A DNA stretch of 64,000 nucleotides from Cohnella candidum (GCF_003713065.1 NZ_CP033433.1:5225050-5289049); one strand, 5' to 3'; counted from the stretch's first letter, positions 48,836 through 60,865 are shown. Program-made: numbers and translations. The notes: a model not told the origin generated them from the sequence alone.

Positions 48836-49957
48836 ATGATTCCGCTTCAATTGATTGAAAAACTTCATGATTTTGAAGATAGGTTTCCTGATAAATCTTC
48901 CATTAATCTTTCGGAAGCGAAAAAGTACCTAACCTCAGTTGTCGGCAAGGAGATCCCCGATGATCTAATCAAGCAATACCTTGCGGCCAAGGGATACTAT
49001 CAGATCGTTGAAGTCTCCGACTCTTTGGATGAACTAGACTTGGATGAAATTGTTAATTTGGACTGGTCTCAGAAGAGAAATATTTTACAACCTGAAAAAG
49101 CTGAGGGGTCGCATTTCAAAAACACTTATTGGTTGAACGAATATTACTCCGGTGATCGCGAAGCCAGTTTTGAGCGGCTAATCATCGATAATATGCGACT
49201 CGTACATAAAATTGCTTCTAGGTATCAGAACTACATAGCACATCAACTCGCTTATGACGATTTGGTTTCAGAAGGTACTATAGGCTTAATTCAGGCGATC
49301 CAAAAGTTTGATATCAGCATGGATGTTCAGTTTTCAACCTATGCAGTTTGGTGGATCCGCCAACGAATACTTAGGGCTATATTTGATACTGGCACAATCG
49401 TGAGGATTCCTGTGCATATGATCGAGACCGTACTAAAAGTAAAGAGGGCAGAACTTGCTTATTCTCTAAAGGGTGAAACTCCTAATGTAAAATCGATATG
49501 TTCTGAACTGGGTCTTAGTGAAAGTGTATATGCGAAGTCTAAGCAAGTTGAACATCGATACTTATCTATTTCTTCGCTAAACCAGTTTGTATCGGAGGAG
49601 AACCAGGACTCGGAATTGATCGATTTTGTAAGCGTGGAATCACACGAAGTAATTGGTGTTTATCATCCAGAATACCTGGATCCCTCAATTCTTTTTGATC
49701 AGAAAGAAGTTCGGGATCGCTTATTACTTACACTTTCAAAGCATCTGAAGCAGAGGGAAAGGGAAGTAATTTTCGAGCGGTTTGGACTCCTGGACAATAC
49801 TCCCAAAACATTGGAACTTGTAGGAAAGCAGTTTGGAGTTACGCGTGAACGGATTCGACAAATTGAAGCGAAAGCGCTTCGAAAGCTCAGAGCGAAGATG
49901 ACCAATACGACCGTGCGAGAAGATTTTCGTTGGCCGGAATTTAGAACAGGAGGATAA
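48836..49957 (+). CDS. Sigma-70 family factor encoded in a restriction/defence operon
   Basis: RNA polymerase sigma factor of 373 residues. After an unrecognised acidic N-terminal region of about 100 residues (EVSDSLDELDLDEIVNLDW), sigma region 2 spans about residues 110-185 (NMRLVHKIASRYQNY, YDDLVSEGTIGLIQAIQKFD, FSTYAVWWIRQRILRAI), region 3 follows and region 4 lies at about 295-365 (LKQREREVIFERFGLL, LVGKQFGVTRERIRQIEAKA). These are group 1/2-like, not ECF. ATG 48836 follows GAGGAGG by 9 bases; ATG 48815 is possible. Only three bases separate it from the helicase gene, whose ribosome-binding site overlaps its stop. Its presence as first gene of a helicase/restriction operon is unusual; it may drive the operon itself or redirect host polymerase on infection. 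Confidence 0.88.
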   Translation: MIPLQLIEKLHDFEDRFPDKSSINLSEAKKYLTSVVGKEIPDDLIKQYLAAKGYYQIVEVSDSLDELDLDEIVNLDWSQKRNILQPEKAEGSHFKNTYWLNEYYSGDREASFERLIIDNMRLVHKIASRYQNYIAHQLAYDDLVSEGTIGLIQAIQKFDISMDVQFSTYAVWWIRQRILRAIFDTGTIVRIPVHMIETVLKVKRAELAYSLKGETPNVKSICSELGLSESVYAKSKQVEHRYLSISSLNQFVSEENQDSELIDFVSVESHEVIGVYHPEYLDPSILFDQKEVRDRLLLTLSKHLKQREREVIFERFGLLDNTPKTLELVGKQFGVTRERIRQIEAKALRKLRAKMTNTTVREDFRWPEFRTGG

Positions 49958-49960
49958 TCG

Positions 49961-52900
49961 ATGAACTCTATTTGGCGTGAACTTATTTCTAAGCATCTTA
50001 TTTCTGCGAGACAAACTGCCACGAAACCGGTTCTTCTTGTCTTCAAAGGATTTACACAGGATTTCTATAAAGAGATTTCAATTCCCAAGCTGCTAACCAT
50101 TCCAATTACAGTTGACATCGTGACACTGAATAATGCCAAAGCGGGCATGTTGCCTGAAATTTTCACGAAAACACAAGGGGAAGCATACTGGTGTACGTTT
50201 GAAGAATATTTAGTTTTGGGACAGGAGATTCTTGCCCTGTACTTTTCAATAAAGCAAATAGCAAATAACATCTACTGTAAAACATTTCCGAGTCCCTATT
50301 TCATACCTGATGCCAATAGGCTTTACGAAACCTATTATTCCGATAACGTTGATTTAAATGGAAAAGACGACGATTCTCTTCATGAAATATTTCAGAAGTT
50401 TTATGGCGATTTGAAGCGTATTGATTCTGTCTGGTATATCGTCTATGGCGATGACGTTGAATCCGAAAGTTTCTATCCAATTCCAACCTTCGAGTTGCAA
50501 GAACGGAAATTACATGTGAATGAAAATGCAACATTAGAGTTGTCCGAAGAAGATGATTCGTTGGTAGCTCTCACCAACCTACTATTTCAAGAAACGAGTT
50601 TACCCCACGAAATTGTTGTTTCGTATACAGGGGAGATTTCTGCCTATCCTCTTCAATATTATGATCGAATAAAGGTTCTCCAGTCCCTTTTTTCCTTATC
50701 TAAATTTGTTTTAGTTACCAAAGTAATTGATTCAGTCGCTCATCTGGATGAATCGGAATACTTAGAAATTCTCAGGAAGTATTGGGGGCATAGCAGCTTC
50801 CGTGATTTGAAAATGTACAAAGACGTTCACGATCCGGAGTTTAAGAAAGAGACGATATTTATTCCGCAAAGCAAGATTATTGATGATATTGTGAAACAGG
50901 CGGAGGCGGCTCAAGAGGGAACTACCTATAAGGATATTTTCGTAACTTCTCCAACAGGTGCCGGAAAATCCGTGATGTTTCAAGTGCCAGCAATTTATCT
51001 GGCGGAAAAGTATCGATTAATGACTATCGTGATCTCCCCATTAATCGGGCTCATGACGGACCAAGTACAGGGTCTGGTAGAACGAGATGTGGCGATTTCG
51101 GCGACGATCAACTCGGAGATCACGCCCGTTCAGAAGATGGAGATCATGGAGAGGATTCAGTCTGGTGAAATATCTATCTTGTATATTTCTCCGGAGACTT
51201 TGTTAAGCCGCTCGGATATTGCCCAGCTGATCGGAACTCGTACCGTTGGATTGTTTGTCATTGACGAAGCTCACATTGTTACGACTTGGGGGAAAGCTTT
51301 CCGTTCCGATTATTGGTACTTAGGGAGTTATTTGCAACGACTTCGTAAGGAAATGCAATTCCCTATTGCCACGTTCACGGCAACGGCGATATATGGCGGA
51401 ATGGAAGATATGTATGCAGAGACGCGGGATAGTCTGAATTTAATAAATCCAATTAGCTATTTCGGTTACATCAAAAGAGATGACCTGGAGGTCCGGATTA
51501 ATCGAAAAAAGCAAACTAGGGAAAGGTTCAGCGAATATTTAGAAGAAAAGTTCAAAATTCTAACTTACCGTCTTGAACAATTTCTTGCTGGTGATCGCAA
51601 GACATTAGTTTATTTTCCGACTATTGGCTTGATAAATCAGTTCATGGAGTATGCCAAGCAATACGGAAGTGAACGGTTGAGGGGAAATATCACTTCTTAC
51701 TATGGGCCGTTAGACAAGGAACGCAAAAATGCAAACTATTTAAGATTCAAAAAAAATGAAGCTATCATCATGCTAGCTACTAAAGCTTTCGGAATGGGAA
51801 TTGATATTCCGGATATCGAGAACGTCTATCATTTTGCACCCACCGGGAATGTATGTGATTACGTGCAAGAGATCGGTCGTGCAGCTCGGAAACTTGATCA
51901 AGGTTATGCTTTCTTTGATTTTCTGCCCAAGGATTTTGTGCATGTTAATCGTCTGCATGGCATTTCTACCATACGTAAACAGCAATTGGTTCAAGTTATG
52001 AGCAAAGTACTGCAGTTAGTCGATGCCGATAAAAACAGATCGAATATCCGTCATTTGCTTGTAAACGCTGAGGAATTCCGCTATATCTTTCAGCAGGGCT
52101 CAAATGGTGACGCCGGGGAGGACATTGATAATAAGCTTAAGACGGCGCTCTTGATTATTGAGAAAGATTTTAAGGCGAAGATGGGTTACTCTCCCATTAT
52201 CGCTAGACCTCGCAGTATCTTTTCCCGGGAATATTTCATGGTTCAACGGGAATATGAACCAATTCTGATGAAGAATTACGGTGAGTTTTTCAGAAAAATA
52301 GGCGACGCAAAGAAAGAGGCTTATGGCAATATCTATGTCTGTAATATGAAGGGACTATGGGAAGGAAGATTTCGCAATTTATCCTTCCCACAGTTCAAAT
52401 TTAAGTTTCATACTAAGGATGAAAGTCTAAAATTAGATTTTTTGGATTACCTTATTCCCGTATTGCAGTTGGAAGTTTCGCTCAAAGAACGGAATCAAGA
52501 AAGTTTTTTTCAAGAATTAACCAAACTTTTGGAGCATATTGGATCAATTTTCGGAGAATATGCCAAAGAGCGTAAGTACTTCACCGTTGAAGATCTGGCT
52601 GGTAAATTCCAAGCTGCGTTCGGCTTGGACAAGTATTCGTCGGAAAATCTAGCATCTATCGTGATCCACAGCGCGGACAATTATGATCGCATCATGCGTA
52701 AACACTCCAATTTTTACAATAGGTTTATTACTTTTGAAGAAGCAAAAGACCGATATTCGATACAGAACAGTGGCTACGCGGGTTTCATTGATTGGATCCG
52801 GATCGATTCGAAATATCTTCTTGCACAATCGAATAGAACGGAGGAAAACATTCACAACTACGAGATGTACTTACCCAAGGTGAATAGAGAAAAAATCGAG

Positions 52901-53212
52901 AAGACGTTTATTTTACTTGGTGTACTCGAAGCATTGGGACTTGTCCTCTATCGTGCGAATGGAGGCGACAATCCAGAAATATTCATGCGTATAAACTCAC
53001 GAATGCAGATTGCTCGCAGTCTCCAGGATCCTCTGAAATACAGGAATTATATTCTTGAAAATGTACATTTAAGGCACAAGATTTCGGTCGCTATGCTGAC
53101 TTTTTTATTCAAGAATGAAGTTAGCAATCCTGAGTTTTGGGAGTATATTGAAAACTACTTTTTAGGGAAAATCCCTGATGAAGTCTTAGCGGAAGTGAAA
53201 AGTAATCCTTGA
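49961..53212 (+). CDS. Large RecQ-like DEAH-box helicase
   Basis: Superfamily 2 helicase of 1083 residues. Residues 1-300 match no family I know. The motor follows: Walker A SPTGAGKSVMFQVP (Lys336), VISPLIGLMTDQV, DEAH box at 435-438, motif III TFTATAI, then the second RecA domain with LATKAFGMGIDIPDIE and VQEIGRAARK. The last 430 residues are also unassigned and lack the RecQ zinc and HRDC domains that I would expect in housekeeping RecQ. ATG 49961 has AGGAGG 7 bases upstream. Between the sigma gene and the pseudomethyltransferase, it probably supplies DNA translocation for this module. Confidence 0.85.
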   Translation: MNSIWRELISKHLISARQTATKPVLLVFKGFTQDFYKEISIPKLLTIPITVDIVTLNNAKAGMLPEIFTKTQGEAYWCTFEEYLVLGQEILALYFSIKQIANNIYCKTFPSPYFIPDANRLYETYYSDNVDLNGKDDDSLHEIFQKFYGDLKRIDSVWYIVYGDDVESESFYPIPTFELQERKLHVNENATLELSEEDDSLVALTNLLFQETSLPHEIVVSYTGEISAYPLQYYDRIKVLQSLFSLSKFVLVTKVIDSVAHLDESEYLEILRKYWGHSSFRDLKMYKDVHDPEFKKETIFIPQSKIIDDIVKQAEAAQEGTTYKDIFVTSPTGAGKSVMFQVPAIYLAEKYRLMTIVISPLIGLMTDQVQGLVERDVAISATINSEITPVQKMEIMERIQSGEISILYISPETLLSRSDIAQLIGTRTVGLFVIDEAHIVTTWGKAFRSDYWYLGSYLQRLRKEMQFPIATFTATAIYGGMEDMYAETRDSLNLINPISYFGYIKRDDLEVRINRKKQTRERFSEYLEEKFKILTYRLEQFLAGDRKTLVYFPTIGLINQFMEYAKQYGSERLRGNITSYYGPLDKERKNANYLRFKKNEAIIMLATKAFGMGIDIPDIENVYHFAPTGNVCDYVQEIGRAARKLDQGYAFFDFLPKDFVHVNRLHGISTIRKQQLVQVMSKVLQLVDADKNRSNIRHLLVNAEEFRYIFQQGSNGDAGEDIDNKLKTALLIIEKDFKAKMGYSPIIARPRSIFSREYFMVQREYEPILMKNYGEFFRKIGDAKKEAYGNIYVCNMKGLWEGRFRNLSFPQFKFKFHTKDESLKLDFLDYLIPVLQLEVSLKERNQESFFQELTKLLEHIGSIFGEYAKERKYFTVEDLAGKFQAAFGLDKYSSENLASIVIHSADNYDRIMRKHSNFYNRFITFEEAKDRYSIQNSGYAGFIDWIRIDSKYLLAQSNRTEENIHNYEMYLPKVNREKIEKTFILLGVLEALGLVLYRANGGDNPEIFMRINSRMQIARSLQDPLKYRNYILENVHLRHKISVAMLTFLFKNEVSNPEFWEYIENYFLGKIPDEVLAEVKSNP

Positions 53213-53238
53213 TTATGCAAGAAAGAGAAGGTGATTTT

Positions 53239-54822
53239 TTGATCGAAGCGTTCTGGAATATTTGCCTTCTCCATGATATCAGTTCTCGCGATCAACTGCT
53301 TCGTGAGGCCATCCGAGTGATCCGCACGAAGCAGTTATTGAAGCTTCATGATGTTGCTTCAACCATGAAAGATGATCCTGATTCTCTCTTTTCTTTCATG
53401 AAAGAAAAAGTCGGAGAGCGTGAGCTTGGACATTTCCCCGGCGATAGAGATTTATTTTTTAAATTATTCCACGCAGGCGAGCGTATAGATCTGCTGGAAT
53501 ACGCCATGCTGACGCTTCAGCAAGATCGCGTAACAGGCGGAGTAATCGTCCATCCAGGAATCATGGAACGTTTTATCCAGATGTGTTTGAATAATAATTT
53601 TCGATCAATTCTGATACCGGAAGCCGAGAAGTTTTTAAGAGGACTTTTAGAAACGAAAATCCATAGAAAAGCCTTTGCGATTACGTTATTGACTGAAAAT
53701 TATGTTTTGGGCCTCATATTTAAGACCTATTTCAAAGGCGAAGCAAATATTAGGGTCCTTCAAGGCTCGATCTATCAGCCGCTTCCACTTGAAGACAACT
53801 TTGATGCGATTCTGACGTTTCCTAATCTAGGCGTGAAATTAAATCAAGATCATGACTTTGCTTTTCGAGAATCTGAAGGAATTGCTTCTATTCACCTTCT
53901 AGGGCTTTTGCGTGAGGGCGGAAGAATGAGTGCCACGTACCCAGCGAGAATGATGTTTCAATCAGGCACAATCTCAGATTGGAGAAAAGAAATCAACAAA
54001 GTATCTCAGGTTTGTTCCATTCATTCCTTGCCGGATGGTATCTTGCGACCTTACACATCAGTCAAGGTCTATCAAGTGGATTTTGGAACTTCTACCAAAG
54101 ACGTAGTTCTGGGACAGTTAAGTTTGAAGAATGATAACTTGGAAATCGACAAAGAAATTACGATTCATAACGATCAATTCGCTCAGATGTATGATTGGCG
54201 AATTGAGGTGTTACTCAACGAAGATCAAGAGACACTTCGATTGTTTCAACAGGCACCGACTCCAAAGGTAAAGCTACGGGAAATAGCCGAATACTTCCGA
54301 GGGAAGTCCGTGCTTAAGCAAGATCTGAGACCAGGCAAGATAAAGGTAGTCAACATTTCCAACATAGAAAATGGCGAAGTGAATTTGGAGCAATTGGAGA
54401 CCATCGATGAAGAAGAGAGGAAAATAAAGCGTTATGAAATACTCCCTGACGACTTGATCATGACTTGCAGGGGTACTGTCTTCAAGCTCGCCGTGTTTCC
54501 TGAAGCCGAAGGGGTATATATAGCTTCTGCAAATATTATTGTTATTCGATTCAGGTCTAAGATTATTAGCAGGTTTGCAAAAATTTTTCTGGAAAGTCCT
54601 ACTGGGGAAGCACTCGTAAAAAGTTTTATGCGGGGCACTACGGTCATTAACTTGAATCCCTCCGACGTGGGTGAACTAGAAATACCTCTTCTATCACATA
54701 ATGAACAGCTTGATCTTATTACACGATATTCGAGCGAGAGAGAAAGATACAAATCCGTTATTCGTGAAGCTGATGAGCGGTGGGAACGCACCAAGAATCA
54801 AATCTACTCAGAGTTATACTAG
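53239..54822 (+). CDS. Dead N6-methyltransferase fused to an HsdS-type target-recognition domain
   Basis: Protein of 527 residues from TTG 53239 (AAGGTG 5 bases upstream; ATG 53215 and TTG 53209 are alternatives). Residues 85-310 follow the HsdM methyltransferase layout: [17 protein letters not shown] corresponds to the FYTP segment, ILIPEAEKF (125-133) to SAM motif I DPx[17 protein letters not shown] (188-198) to motif IV ANPPF, and [18 protein letters not shown] to the LKPGGR segment. Both catalytic motifs are lost, so methylation is unlikely. Residues 343-527 are an HsdS-like half: [53 protein letters not shown] and a C-terminal coiled coil. It probably binds a specific DNA sequence without modifying it. 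Confidence 0.8.
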   Translation: MIEAFWNICLLHDISSRDQLLREAIRVIRTKQLLKLHDVASTMKDDPDSLFSFMKEKVGERELGHFPGDRDLFFKLFHAGERIDLLEYAMLTLQQDRVTGGVIVHPGIMERFIQMCLNNNFRSILIPEAEKFLRGLLETKIHRKAFAITLLTENYVLGLIFKTYFKGEANIRVLQGSIYQPLPLEDNFDAILTFPNLGVKLNQDHDFAFRESEGIASIHLLGLLREGGRMSATYPARMMFQSGTISDWRKEINKVSQVCSIHSLPDGILRPYTSVKVYQVDFGTSTKDVVLGQLSLKNDNLEIDKEITIHNDQFAQMYDWRIEVLLNEDQETLRLFQQAPTPKVKLREIAEYFRGKSVLKQDLRPGKIKVVNISNIENGEVNLEQLETIDEEERKIKRYEILPDDLIMTCRGTVFKLAVFPEAEGVYIASANIIVIRFRSKIISRFAKIFLESPTGEALVKSFMRGTTVINLNPSDVGELEIPLLSHNEQLDLITRYSSERERYKSVIREADERWERTKNQIYSELY

Positions 54823-54835
54823 GAGGAACTTAGAA

Positions 54836-56359
54836 ATGGCAACAGCGAACTTGGGTTTTGAAGAAAAATTATGGAGCATGGCCGACAAGCTGCGCGGCAG
54901 CATGGATGCTGCGGAGTATAAGCACGTCGTGTTAGGCTTACTATTCCTTAAATATGTATCAGATGCATTTGAAGAGAAATACGAGGCGCTGAAGAGCGAG
55001 CCCTATGCGGACCCCGAAGATCGGGACGAATATGTCGCCGCGAATATCTTCTGGGTGCCTAAGGATGCGCGTTGGAGCCACATCAAGAACAATGCCAAGA
55101 AACCGGAAATCGGCCAAATCATTGACCAAGCGATGATCGACATCGAGAAGGAGAACGCTTCGCTTAAAGGTGTTTTGCCGAAGGATTATGCAAGACCTGC
55201 CCTAGATAAAACACGCTTGGGTGAAGTAATCGACTTATTCTCTTTTAAGGTTGGCGATGAAGACAGCCGCTCAAAGGATGTGCTTGGCCGCGTCTATGAA
55301 TACTTCCTTAGTAAGTTCGCCAGCGCTGAGGGCAAGAATGGCGGCGAATTCTATACGCCGAATAGCGTTGTCCGCTTGCTCGTTGAGATGATTGAGCCAT
55401 TTAAGGGCCGAGTTTACGACCCTTGTTGCGGCTCAGGCGGCATGTTCGTTCAAAGCGAGAAGTTCGTCGAAGAACATCAAGGTAAGCTCGGAGATATCGC
55501 AGTATATGGCCAAGAATCGAATCCGACAACTTGGAAGCTGTGCAAAATGAACTTGGCGATCCGCGGCATTGACAGCAACTTGGGCGAACATCATGGGGAT
55601 ACATTCCATAACGATCTTCATAAGAACTTGAAGGCCGATTACATATTGGCCAATCCCCCGTTCAACATTAGTGACTGGGGCGGCGATCGGTTGATGGAAG
55701 ATGCCCGATGGTCGTATGGAATTCCGCCAGCAGGCAATGCCAACTACGCCTGGATCCAGCACATGGTGAACAAGTTGGCTCCAAGTGGTGTAGCCGGCTT
55801 CGTCTTGGCGAATGGCTCCATGTCTACGAGCACGACAGCGGAACTCGAAATTCGGAGCAAACTGGTCAATGCGGATTTGGTGGATTGCATTGTTACACTT
55901 CCTGGACAGTTGTTCTACTCGACACAAATTCCTGTCTGTCTTTGGTTCATGTCGAAGAACAAGGCTCCAAGAGGCCTCCGTGACCGTCGCGGGGAAATTC
56001 TGTTCATCGATGCTCGCAAATTGGGCCAAATGGTTGATCGTACACATCGTGAACTATCTTCGGAAGATATCAAGAAGATAGCAAATACGTACCACGCTTG
56101 GCGTGGGCAAGCTGAAACTGGGACATATGAGGAAGTTAAAGGCTTTTGCAAAGCTGCAAAGCTTGCGGAAGTGCAGGAGCATGAATATATTTTGACTCCT
56201 GGACGGTATGTGGGAATTGAGGATGTCGAAGAAGACAGCGAACCATTTGAGGATAAGATGGCTCGACTAACATCGGAGTTAGCTGAGCAATTCGCTAAAT
56301 CACAGCATCTAGAAGACGAGATCCGCAAGCAGCTTGGAGGGATTGGGTTTGAGTTTTAG
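54836..56359 (+). CDS. hsdM: Type I restriction-modification DNA methyltransferase subunit
   Basis: N6-adenine methyltransferase of 507 residues. N-terminal helical HsdM domain ([20 protein letters not shown]), [17 protein letters not shown] motif DPCCGSGGM and catalytic NPPF in [17 protein letters not shown] are intact. ATG 54836 follows AGGAGG, which overlaps the stop of the preceding pseudomethyltransferase gene, so the Type I set is in the same transcript. Its C-terminal coiled coil ends just inside hsdS. Protects host DNA and forms M2S with HsdS. Confidence 0.95.
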   Translation: MATANLGFEEKLWSMADKLRGSMDAAEYKHVVLGLLFLKYVSDAFEEKYEALKSEPYADPEDRDEYVAANIFWVPKDARWSHIKNNAKKPEIGQIIDQAMIDIEKENASLKGVLPKDYARPALDKTRLGEVIDLFSFKVGDEDSRSKDVLGRVYEYFLSKFASAEGKNGGEFYTPNSVVRLLVEMIEPFKGRVYDPCCGSGGMFVQSEKFVEEHQGKLGDIAVYGQESNPTTWKLCKMNLAIRGIDSNLGEHHGDTFHNDLHKNLKADYILANPPFNISDWGGDRLMEDARWSYGIPPAGNANYAWIQHMVNKLAPSGVAGFVLANGSMSTSTTAELEIRSKLVNADLVDCIVTLPGQLFYSTQIPVCLWFMSKNKAPRGLRDRRGEILFIDARKLGQMVDRTHRELSSEDIKKIANTYHAWRGQAETGTYEEVKGFCKAAKLAEVQEHEYILTPGRYVGIEDVEEDSEPFEDKMARLTSELAEQFAKSQHLEDEIRKQLGGIGFEF

Positions 56360-57704
56360 CACAACATGGGAAAAGCAGAAGTTAAAAGACCTCTGTGTGA
56401 AAATTGGAAGCGGAGCCACTCCAGCGGGGGGGAAAGAAAACTATAAGTCGTCTGGCATTAGCCTGATCCGAAGCCAAAACATATACAACCACAGGTTCAC
56501 ATACGATGGGCTCGCATATATCGACGAGAATCAGGCAAATAAATTGGACAACGTTATTGTCCAGGAGGAAGATGTCCTGCTTAATATCACTGGTGACTCG
56601 GTCTGCCGGTGCTGCATTGTTGACAAATCTGTACTGCCGGCACGAGTGAATCAGCATGTGGCGATCATTCGAACAGACAAGCGGAGACTGCTTCCTTTAT
56701 TCGCAAAGTCCTTTCTCACAACAGAATCGATGCAAGCTTTTATGCTGTCCCTTGCGCAAACCGGTGGAACTCGGGCTGCGCTTACGAAAGGAATGATAGA
56801 AAATTTTGAAATACCTGTGCCTGATCTAAAGGAGCAGGAACTTATTTGCCGCATCCTTGCGCCCTTGGACAAAAAAATCGGCATTAATGAGTCCATCAAC
56901 AACAGACTTAAAGAAATGGCCCAAGCCCTTTTCAAACGCTGGTTTGTGGATTTTGAGTTCCCGAGTGAAAACGGAGAACCGTATAAATCCAGCGGCGGTG
57001 AGTTTGAAGAAAGTGAATTGGGGTTGATCCCAAAGGGCTGGAAAGTAAAAGTTCTATCGGAAGTTACCCAGGTAATCGACTGTCTTCATTCAAAGAAGCC
57101 AAAAGATCTGGGAACTGGAAAAACACTCTTACAGGTATGGAATATAGCGGATAACGGGTGCCTAGATACTACAAAAAAATATTTGATCAGTGAGGAAGAC
57201 TACAAATTATGGACCAGTAGAATTGAGGTGAAAGAGGGAGATTGCGTTATAACAAACGTAGGAAGGGTAGGCGCTGTTGCACAAATACCGACCGGAAAAA
57301 AATATGCAATTGGTAGAAATATGACAGCAATTCGCCCGCAAGTGATCCCTCCTACTTTTTTAATTGAATATTTACTAAGCGATACTATGAACATTGAAAT
57401 AAGTAAAAAAGTCGATTCTGGGACTATTCTTGATAGTTTAAATGTCAAAGGAATCATGAAACTTAGGATGGTTATCCCCCCCGATGATGTTCTTAATAAA
57501 TTTGAAAGTTTAACTAGACCTCTTCGCGCTAGTGTAGAGGTTAACATTGAAGAGAATAAAAATCTAATTGTTACCAGGAATGCTCTCCTCCCCAAACTCA
57601 TTTCAGGAGAAATTCGAGTGCCTTTGAAGCAAGAAAACTTGTATACACAGATTATTGATCTGCCTATGGCAGCAGAAGGCAGAGAGCAATACTCCACAAC
57701 TTAA
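56349..57704 (+). CDS. hsdS: Type I restriction-modification specificity subunit
   Basis: DNA-recognition subunit of 451 residues with two target-recognition domains: TRD1 at about residues 1-170 ([19 protein letters not shown], ... [19 protein letters not shown]) and TRD2 at about 210-420 ([15 protein letters not shown] ... [19 protein letters not shown] [16 protein letters not shown]), separated by the central helix ([21 protein letters not shown]). TTG 56349 lies 8 bases after GGAGG inside hsdM and overlaps it by 11 bases. The bipartite target sequence cannot be predicted. Confidence 0.93.
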   Translation: MSFSTTWEKQKLKDLCVKIGSGATPAGGKENYKSSGISLIRSQNIYNHRFTYDGLAYIDENQANKLDNVIVQEEDVLLNITGDSVCRCCIVDKSVLPARVNQHVAIIRTDKRRLLPLFAKSFLTTESMQAFMLSLAQTGGTRAALTKGMIENFEIPVPDLKEQELICRILAPLDKKIGINESINNRLKEMAQALFKRWFVDFEFPSENGEPYKSSGGEFEESELGLIPKGWKVKVLSEVTQVIDCLHSKKPKDLGTGKTLLQVWNIADNGCLDTTKKYLISEEDYKLWTSRIEVKEGDCVITNVGRVGAVAQIPTGKKYAIGRNMTAIRPQVIPPTFLIEYLLSDTMNIEISKKVDSGTILDSLNVKGIMKLRMVIPPDDVLNKFESLTRPLRASVEVNIEENKNLIVTRNALLPKLISGEIRVPLKQENLYTQIIDLPMAAEGREQYSTT

Positions 57705-57721
57705 CCAAAGGAGGAGCAAGT

Positions 57722-60700
57722 ATGACCCTATACACCACATCCTACACCGAGAGCGACTTAGAGCAGGCTGCATTAGAATGGTTTGAAGAACTGAAATACA
57801 ACAAGGGCTATGGACCAGAAATTTCGCCTGAAGGAGAGTATCCGGAAAGACAGTTTTATCAGGACGTCATACTGAACGAGCGACTCCGTGATGCACTTAT
57901 CCGAATCAATAAGCATCTGCCACGAGAGGCAATTGAAGAAGCGATCCGCATCATCGAAGTACCTCGAAGCCCGAGCCTGTTGATCAACAACAAAGCGTTT
58001 CAGAAAATGATCACGGACGGCATTGATGTTCAGTATCGGAATGTCGATGGCGATTATCCGACCGAGAAAGTTTGGTTGTTCGATACACATCCTGACCGTG
58101 TGGACAATAATGATTTTCTTGTTGTGAATCAGTTTACGGTCATTGAGAACCAAGTGGATAAACGCCCTGATGTTGTAGTATTCGTCAATGGCCTTCCGAT
58201 TGCGGTGCTGGAGCTGAAGAACGCCTCCAATGAAGAAGTGGGAATAAGTGATGCGTACAATCAGGTTCAGACCTATAAGAAGGCGATCCCTTCCCTCTTT
58301 ACGTACAACTCTTTCATGGTAATCAGTGATGGTGTCAATGCCAGAGTAGGCACGCTGACGGCTGACGAGGAACGGTTCATGATGTGGCGGACCATTGATG
58401 GCGAGGATGTGGCCTCCTCCTCCCTGCCGCAGCTCGAAGTGTTGATTAAGGGAATGTTTGAGAAAGGTCGTTTGCTGGACATCATCAAGCATTTTGTTCT
58501 GTTTCAGACGGATGGTGAACGTCTATTCAAAATATTGGCAGGCTACCATCAGTACCATGCTACCAATAAGGCGATTACTGCTACGGAAAGAGCGACTCTG
58601 GAGGATGGCGATCGCAAAATTGGCGTCATTTGGCATACGCAAGGCTCGGGCAAGAGCCTTTCCATGGTTTTTTACGCCGGCAAACTGGTTCTGACTCTCG
58701 ATAATCCAACGATTGTTGTCGTAACAGACCGTAACGATCTAGACGACCAGTTGTATGCTACATTCAGCAAGTCGAAAGATTTGCTCCGTCAAACTCCGCA
58801 ACACGCCGAAGACCGCACTCACTTAAAACAGTTGCTTTCGGTGGAGTCAGGCGGAATTATCTTCACAACAGTTCATAAGTTCGCGCCTGAAGAGGGCGAA
58901 TCCAAGTATCCTGTGCTCACAGATCGTCGTAATGTCATCGTGATGGCAGACGAAGCGCATCGGAGTCAATATGGCTTTCAAGCAGAAATGGTTGCGTCGG
59001 ATGAGGAAGCTAGCATCAAGTACGGGTATGCGAAATATATGCGGGATGCATTGCCGAACGCTTCCTACATCGGATATACCGGAACGCCCGTTGAGTTGAC
59101 TGATAAGAACACTCCTGCTGTTTTCGGTGATTACATCGACATCTATGATATGACCCGTGCTGTGGAAGATGGCACGACCGTCAAGATTTATTATGAGAGC
59201 CGTATCGCGCGCTTGGAGCTATCGGATACAGAGCGTCCAGTTATTGATGAGGAGTACGATGAGATTACCGAGTATCAGGAGTACACCCAGCAAGAGAAGC
59301 TGAAGTCCAGATGGGCTCGGCTTGAGGCACTTGCTGGTTCGGCGAAACGGATTAAACAAGTCGCCAAAGATATGGTTGAGCACTACGAGCTGCGCAAAGG
59401 GGCTACATTCGGCAAAGCAATGATCGTTGTCATGTCGCGGCGGATTGCCATAGATCTCTATAAAGAGATTATTGCTCTTCGTCCGGACTGGCACAGTGAT
59501 GATGACAATGAAGGCAAAATCAAAATCGTAATGACTGGAAGCTCAAGCGATCCTACGGAGTGGCAACCTTATATCGGGAATAAGCGTCGTCGGGAACATC
59601 TAGCCAAGCGAATGAAAGATTTGAATGATCCTCTGGAAATTGTCATTGTGCGCGATATGTGGTTAACCGGGTTTGACGTACCAAGCATGAACACAATGTA
59701 CATTGATAAGCCAATGAAGGGTCATAACCTTATGCAGGCTATTGCTCGCGTCAACCGCGTGTTTCGTGACAAGCCGGGCGGGCTAATCGTGGACTACATC
59801 GGTATTGCAGATTTGTTGAAGTCCGCACTCCAGCAATACACTGAAAATGATCGCAAGACTGCGGGGATCGACACCGATCAAGCTGTCGATTTCATGTTGG
59901 AGCGGATCCAACTCATTCGCGAACAATTGCATGGCCAAAATTTCTCGAAATTTGCTTCAGAGAAAGCATCTGAGCGAATGAAGGCTATTGTCGAGACTTT
60001 GGATTATGTGCTTGGGCTTGGCGATCAAGGCAAACGCAATTTTGTCAATTTGACAACAGAACTGGCCAAGGCTTATGCACTCTGCTCCACGACAGAAGCC
60101 GCGGAGTCCGTCAACTTAGAAATCAGCTTCTACAAAGCCGTAAAATCGGGCATCGTCAAAATAATCACGACAGAGAACAAGAAGAAAACGACAAATGAGC
60201 TGGATGCGGAACTGAACCAGTTGATCTCCAAGTCGGTTATGTCCGATGAAGTCGTCGATATTCTCGAAGCGGTTGGTTTGCAGAAGCCGAACATCGCGAT
60301 TTTGTCGAATGAATTCCTGGAGCATGTTCGGGGACTCAAGCAGAAGAACCTTGCGGTTGAATTGCTAAGAAGGCTTCTTCAAGGCAAAGTGAAGGCGGTA
60401 TCTCGTACAAGCATTGTTCAGTCAAAGAAATTCTCTGAGATGCTTGAGGAAGCTATTCGAAAATATAATAATCGAACTATTGAGACAACGCAGGTTATCG
60501 AAGAGCTGATCCAGATGGCCAAGGAGATGAACGCAGCCGTTAAGCGTGGTGAAGATCTCGGGCTCATTAAAGAAGAAGTAGCCTTCTATGATGCGTTGGC
60601 TTCCAATGAGTCGGCGAAAGAGTTAATGGGGGATCTAGTTCTGAAGCAGATTGCTCACGAGTTAACCCAGGCCATCAAGAACAATATTAAGGTGGACTGG

Positions 60701-60856
60701 ACGCTTCGGGAGAATGTTCGGGCTCAAATGAGGATTACAGTAAAGAGACTCTTGAAGAAATACGGATATCCGCCGGATCTTGAGAAGATGGCAATTGATT
60801 TGATATTACAACAAGCGGAATTAATGGCTCAGGCTGAAACTGAGGAATTCAAATAA
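57722..60856 (+). CDS. hsdR: Type I restriction enzyme endonuclease/translocase subunit
   Basis: Motor and nuclease subunit of 1044 residues. N-terminal PD-(D/E)xK nuclease: [22 protein letters not shown]2 translocase: Walker [18 protein letters not shown] box in [24 protein letters not shown] and [18 protein letters not shown]-terminal helical domain for HsdM contact. ATG 57722 follows AAAGGAGGAG. Cuts unmodified DNA after ATP-driven translocation. Complete and without frameshift, so the Type I system appears functional. Confidence 0.95.
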   Translation: MTLYTTSYTESDLEQAALEWFEELKYNKGYGPEISPEGEYPERQFYQDVILNERLRDALIRINKHLPREAIEEAIRIIEVPRSPSLLINNKAFQKMITDGIDVQYRNVDGDYPTEKVWLFDTHPDRVDNNDFLVVNQFTVIENQVDKRPDVVVFVNGLPIAVLELKNASNEEVGISDAYNQVQTYKKAIPSLFTYNSFMVISDGVNARVGTLTADEERFMMWRTIDGEDVASSSLPQLEVLIKGMFEKGRLLDIIKHFVLFQTDGERLFKILAGYHQYHATNKAITATERATLEDGDRKIGVIWHTQGSGKSLSMVFYAGKLVLTLDNPTIVVVTDRNDLDDQLYATFSKSKDLLRQTPQHAEDRTHLKQLLSVESGGIIFTTVHKFAPEEGESKYPVLTDRRNVIVMADEAHRSQYGFQAEMVASDEEASIKYGYAKYMRDALPNASYIGYTGTPVELTDKNTPAVFGDYIDIYDMTRAVEDGTTVKIYYESRIARLELSDTERPVIDEEYDEITEYQEYTQQEKLKSRWARLEALAGSAKRIKQVAKDMVEHYELRKGATFGKAMIVVMSRRIAIDLYKEIIALRPDWHSDDDNEGKIKIVMTGSSSDPTEWQPYIGNKRRREHLAKRMKDLNDPLEIVIVRDMWLTGFDVPSMNTMYIDKPMKGHNLMQAIARVNRVFRDKPGGLIVDYIGIADLLKSALQQYTENDRKTAGIDTDQAVDFMLERIQLIREQLHGQNFSKFASEKASERMKAIVETLDYVLGLGDQGKRNFVNLTTELAKAYALCSTTEAAESVNLEISFYKAVKSGIVKIITTENKKKTTNELDAELNQLISKSVMSDEVVDILEAVGLQKPNIAILSNEFLEHVRGLKQKNLAVELLRRLLQGKVKAVSRTSIVQSKKFSEMLEEAIRKYNNRTIETTQVIEELIQMAKEMNAAVKRGEDLGLIKEEVAFYDALASNESAKELMGDLVLKQIAHELTQAIKNNIKVDWTLRENVRAQMRITVKRLLKKYGYPPDLEKMAIDLILQQAELMAQAETEEFK

Positions 60857-60865
60857 TAACACACC

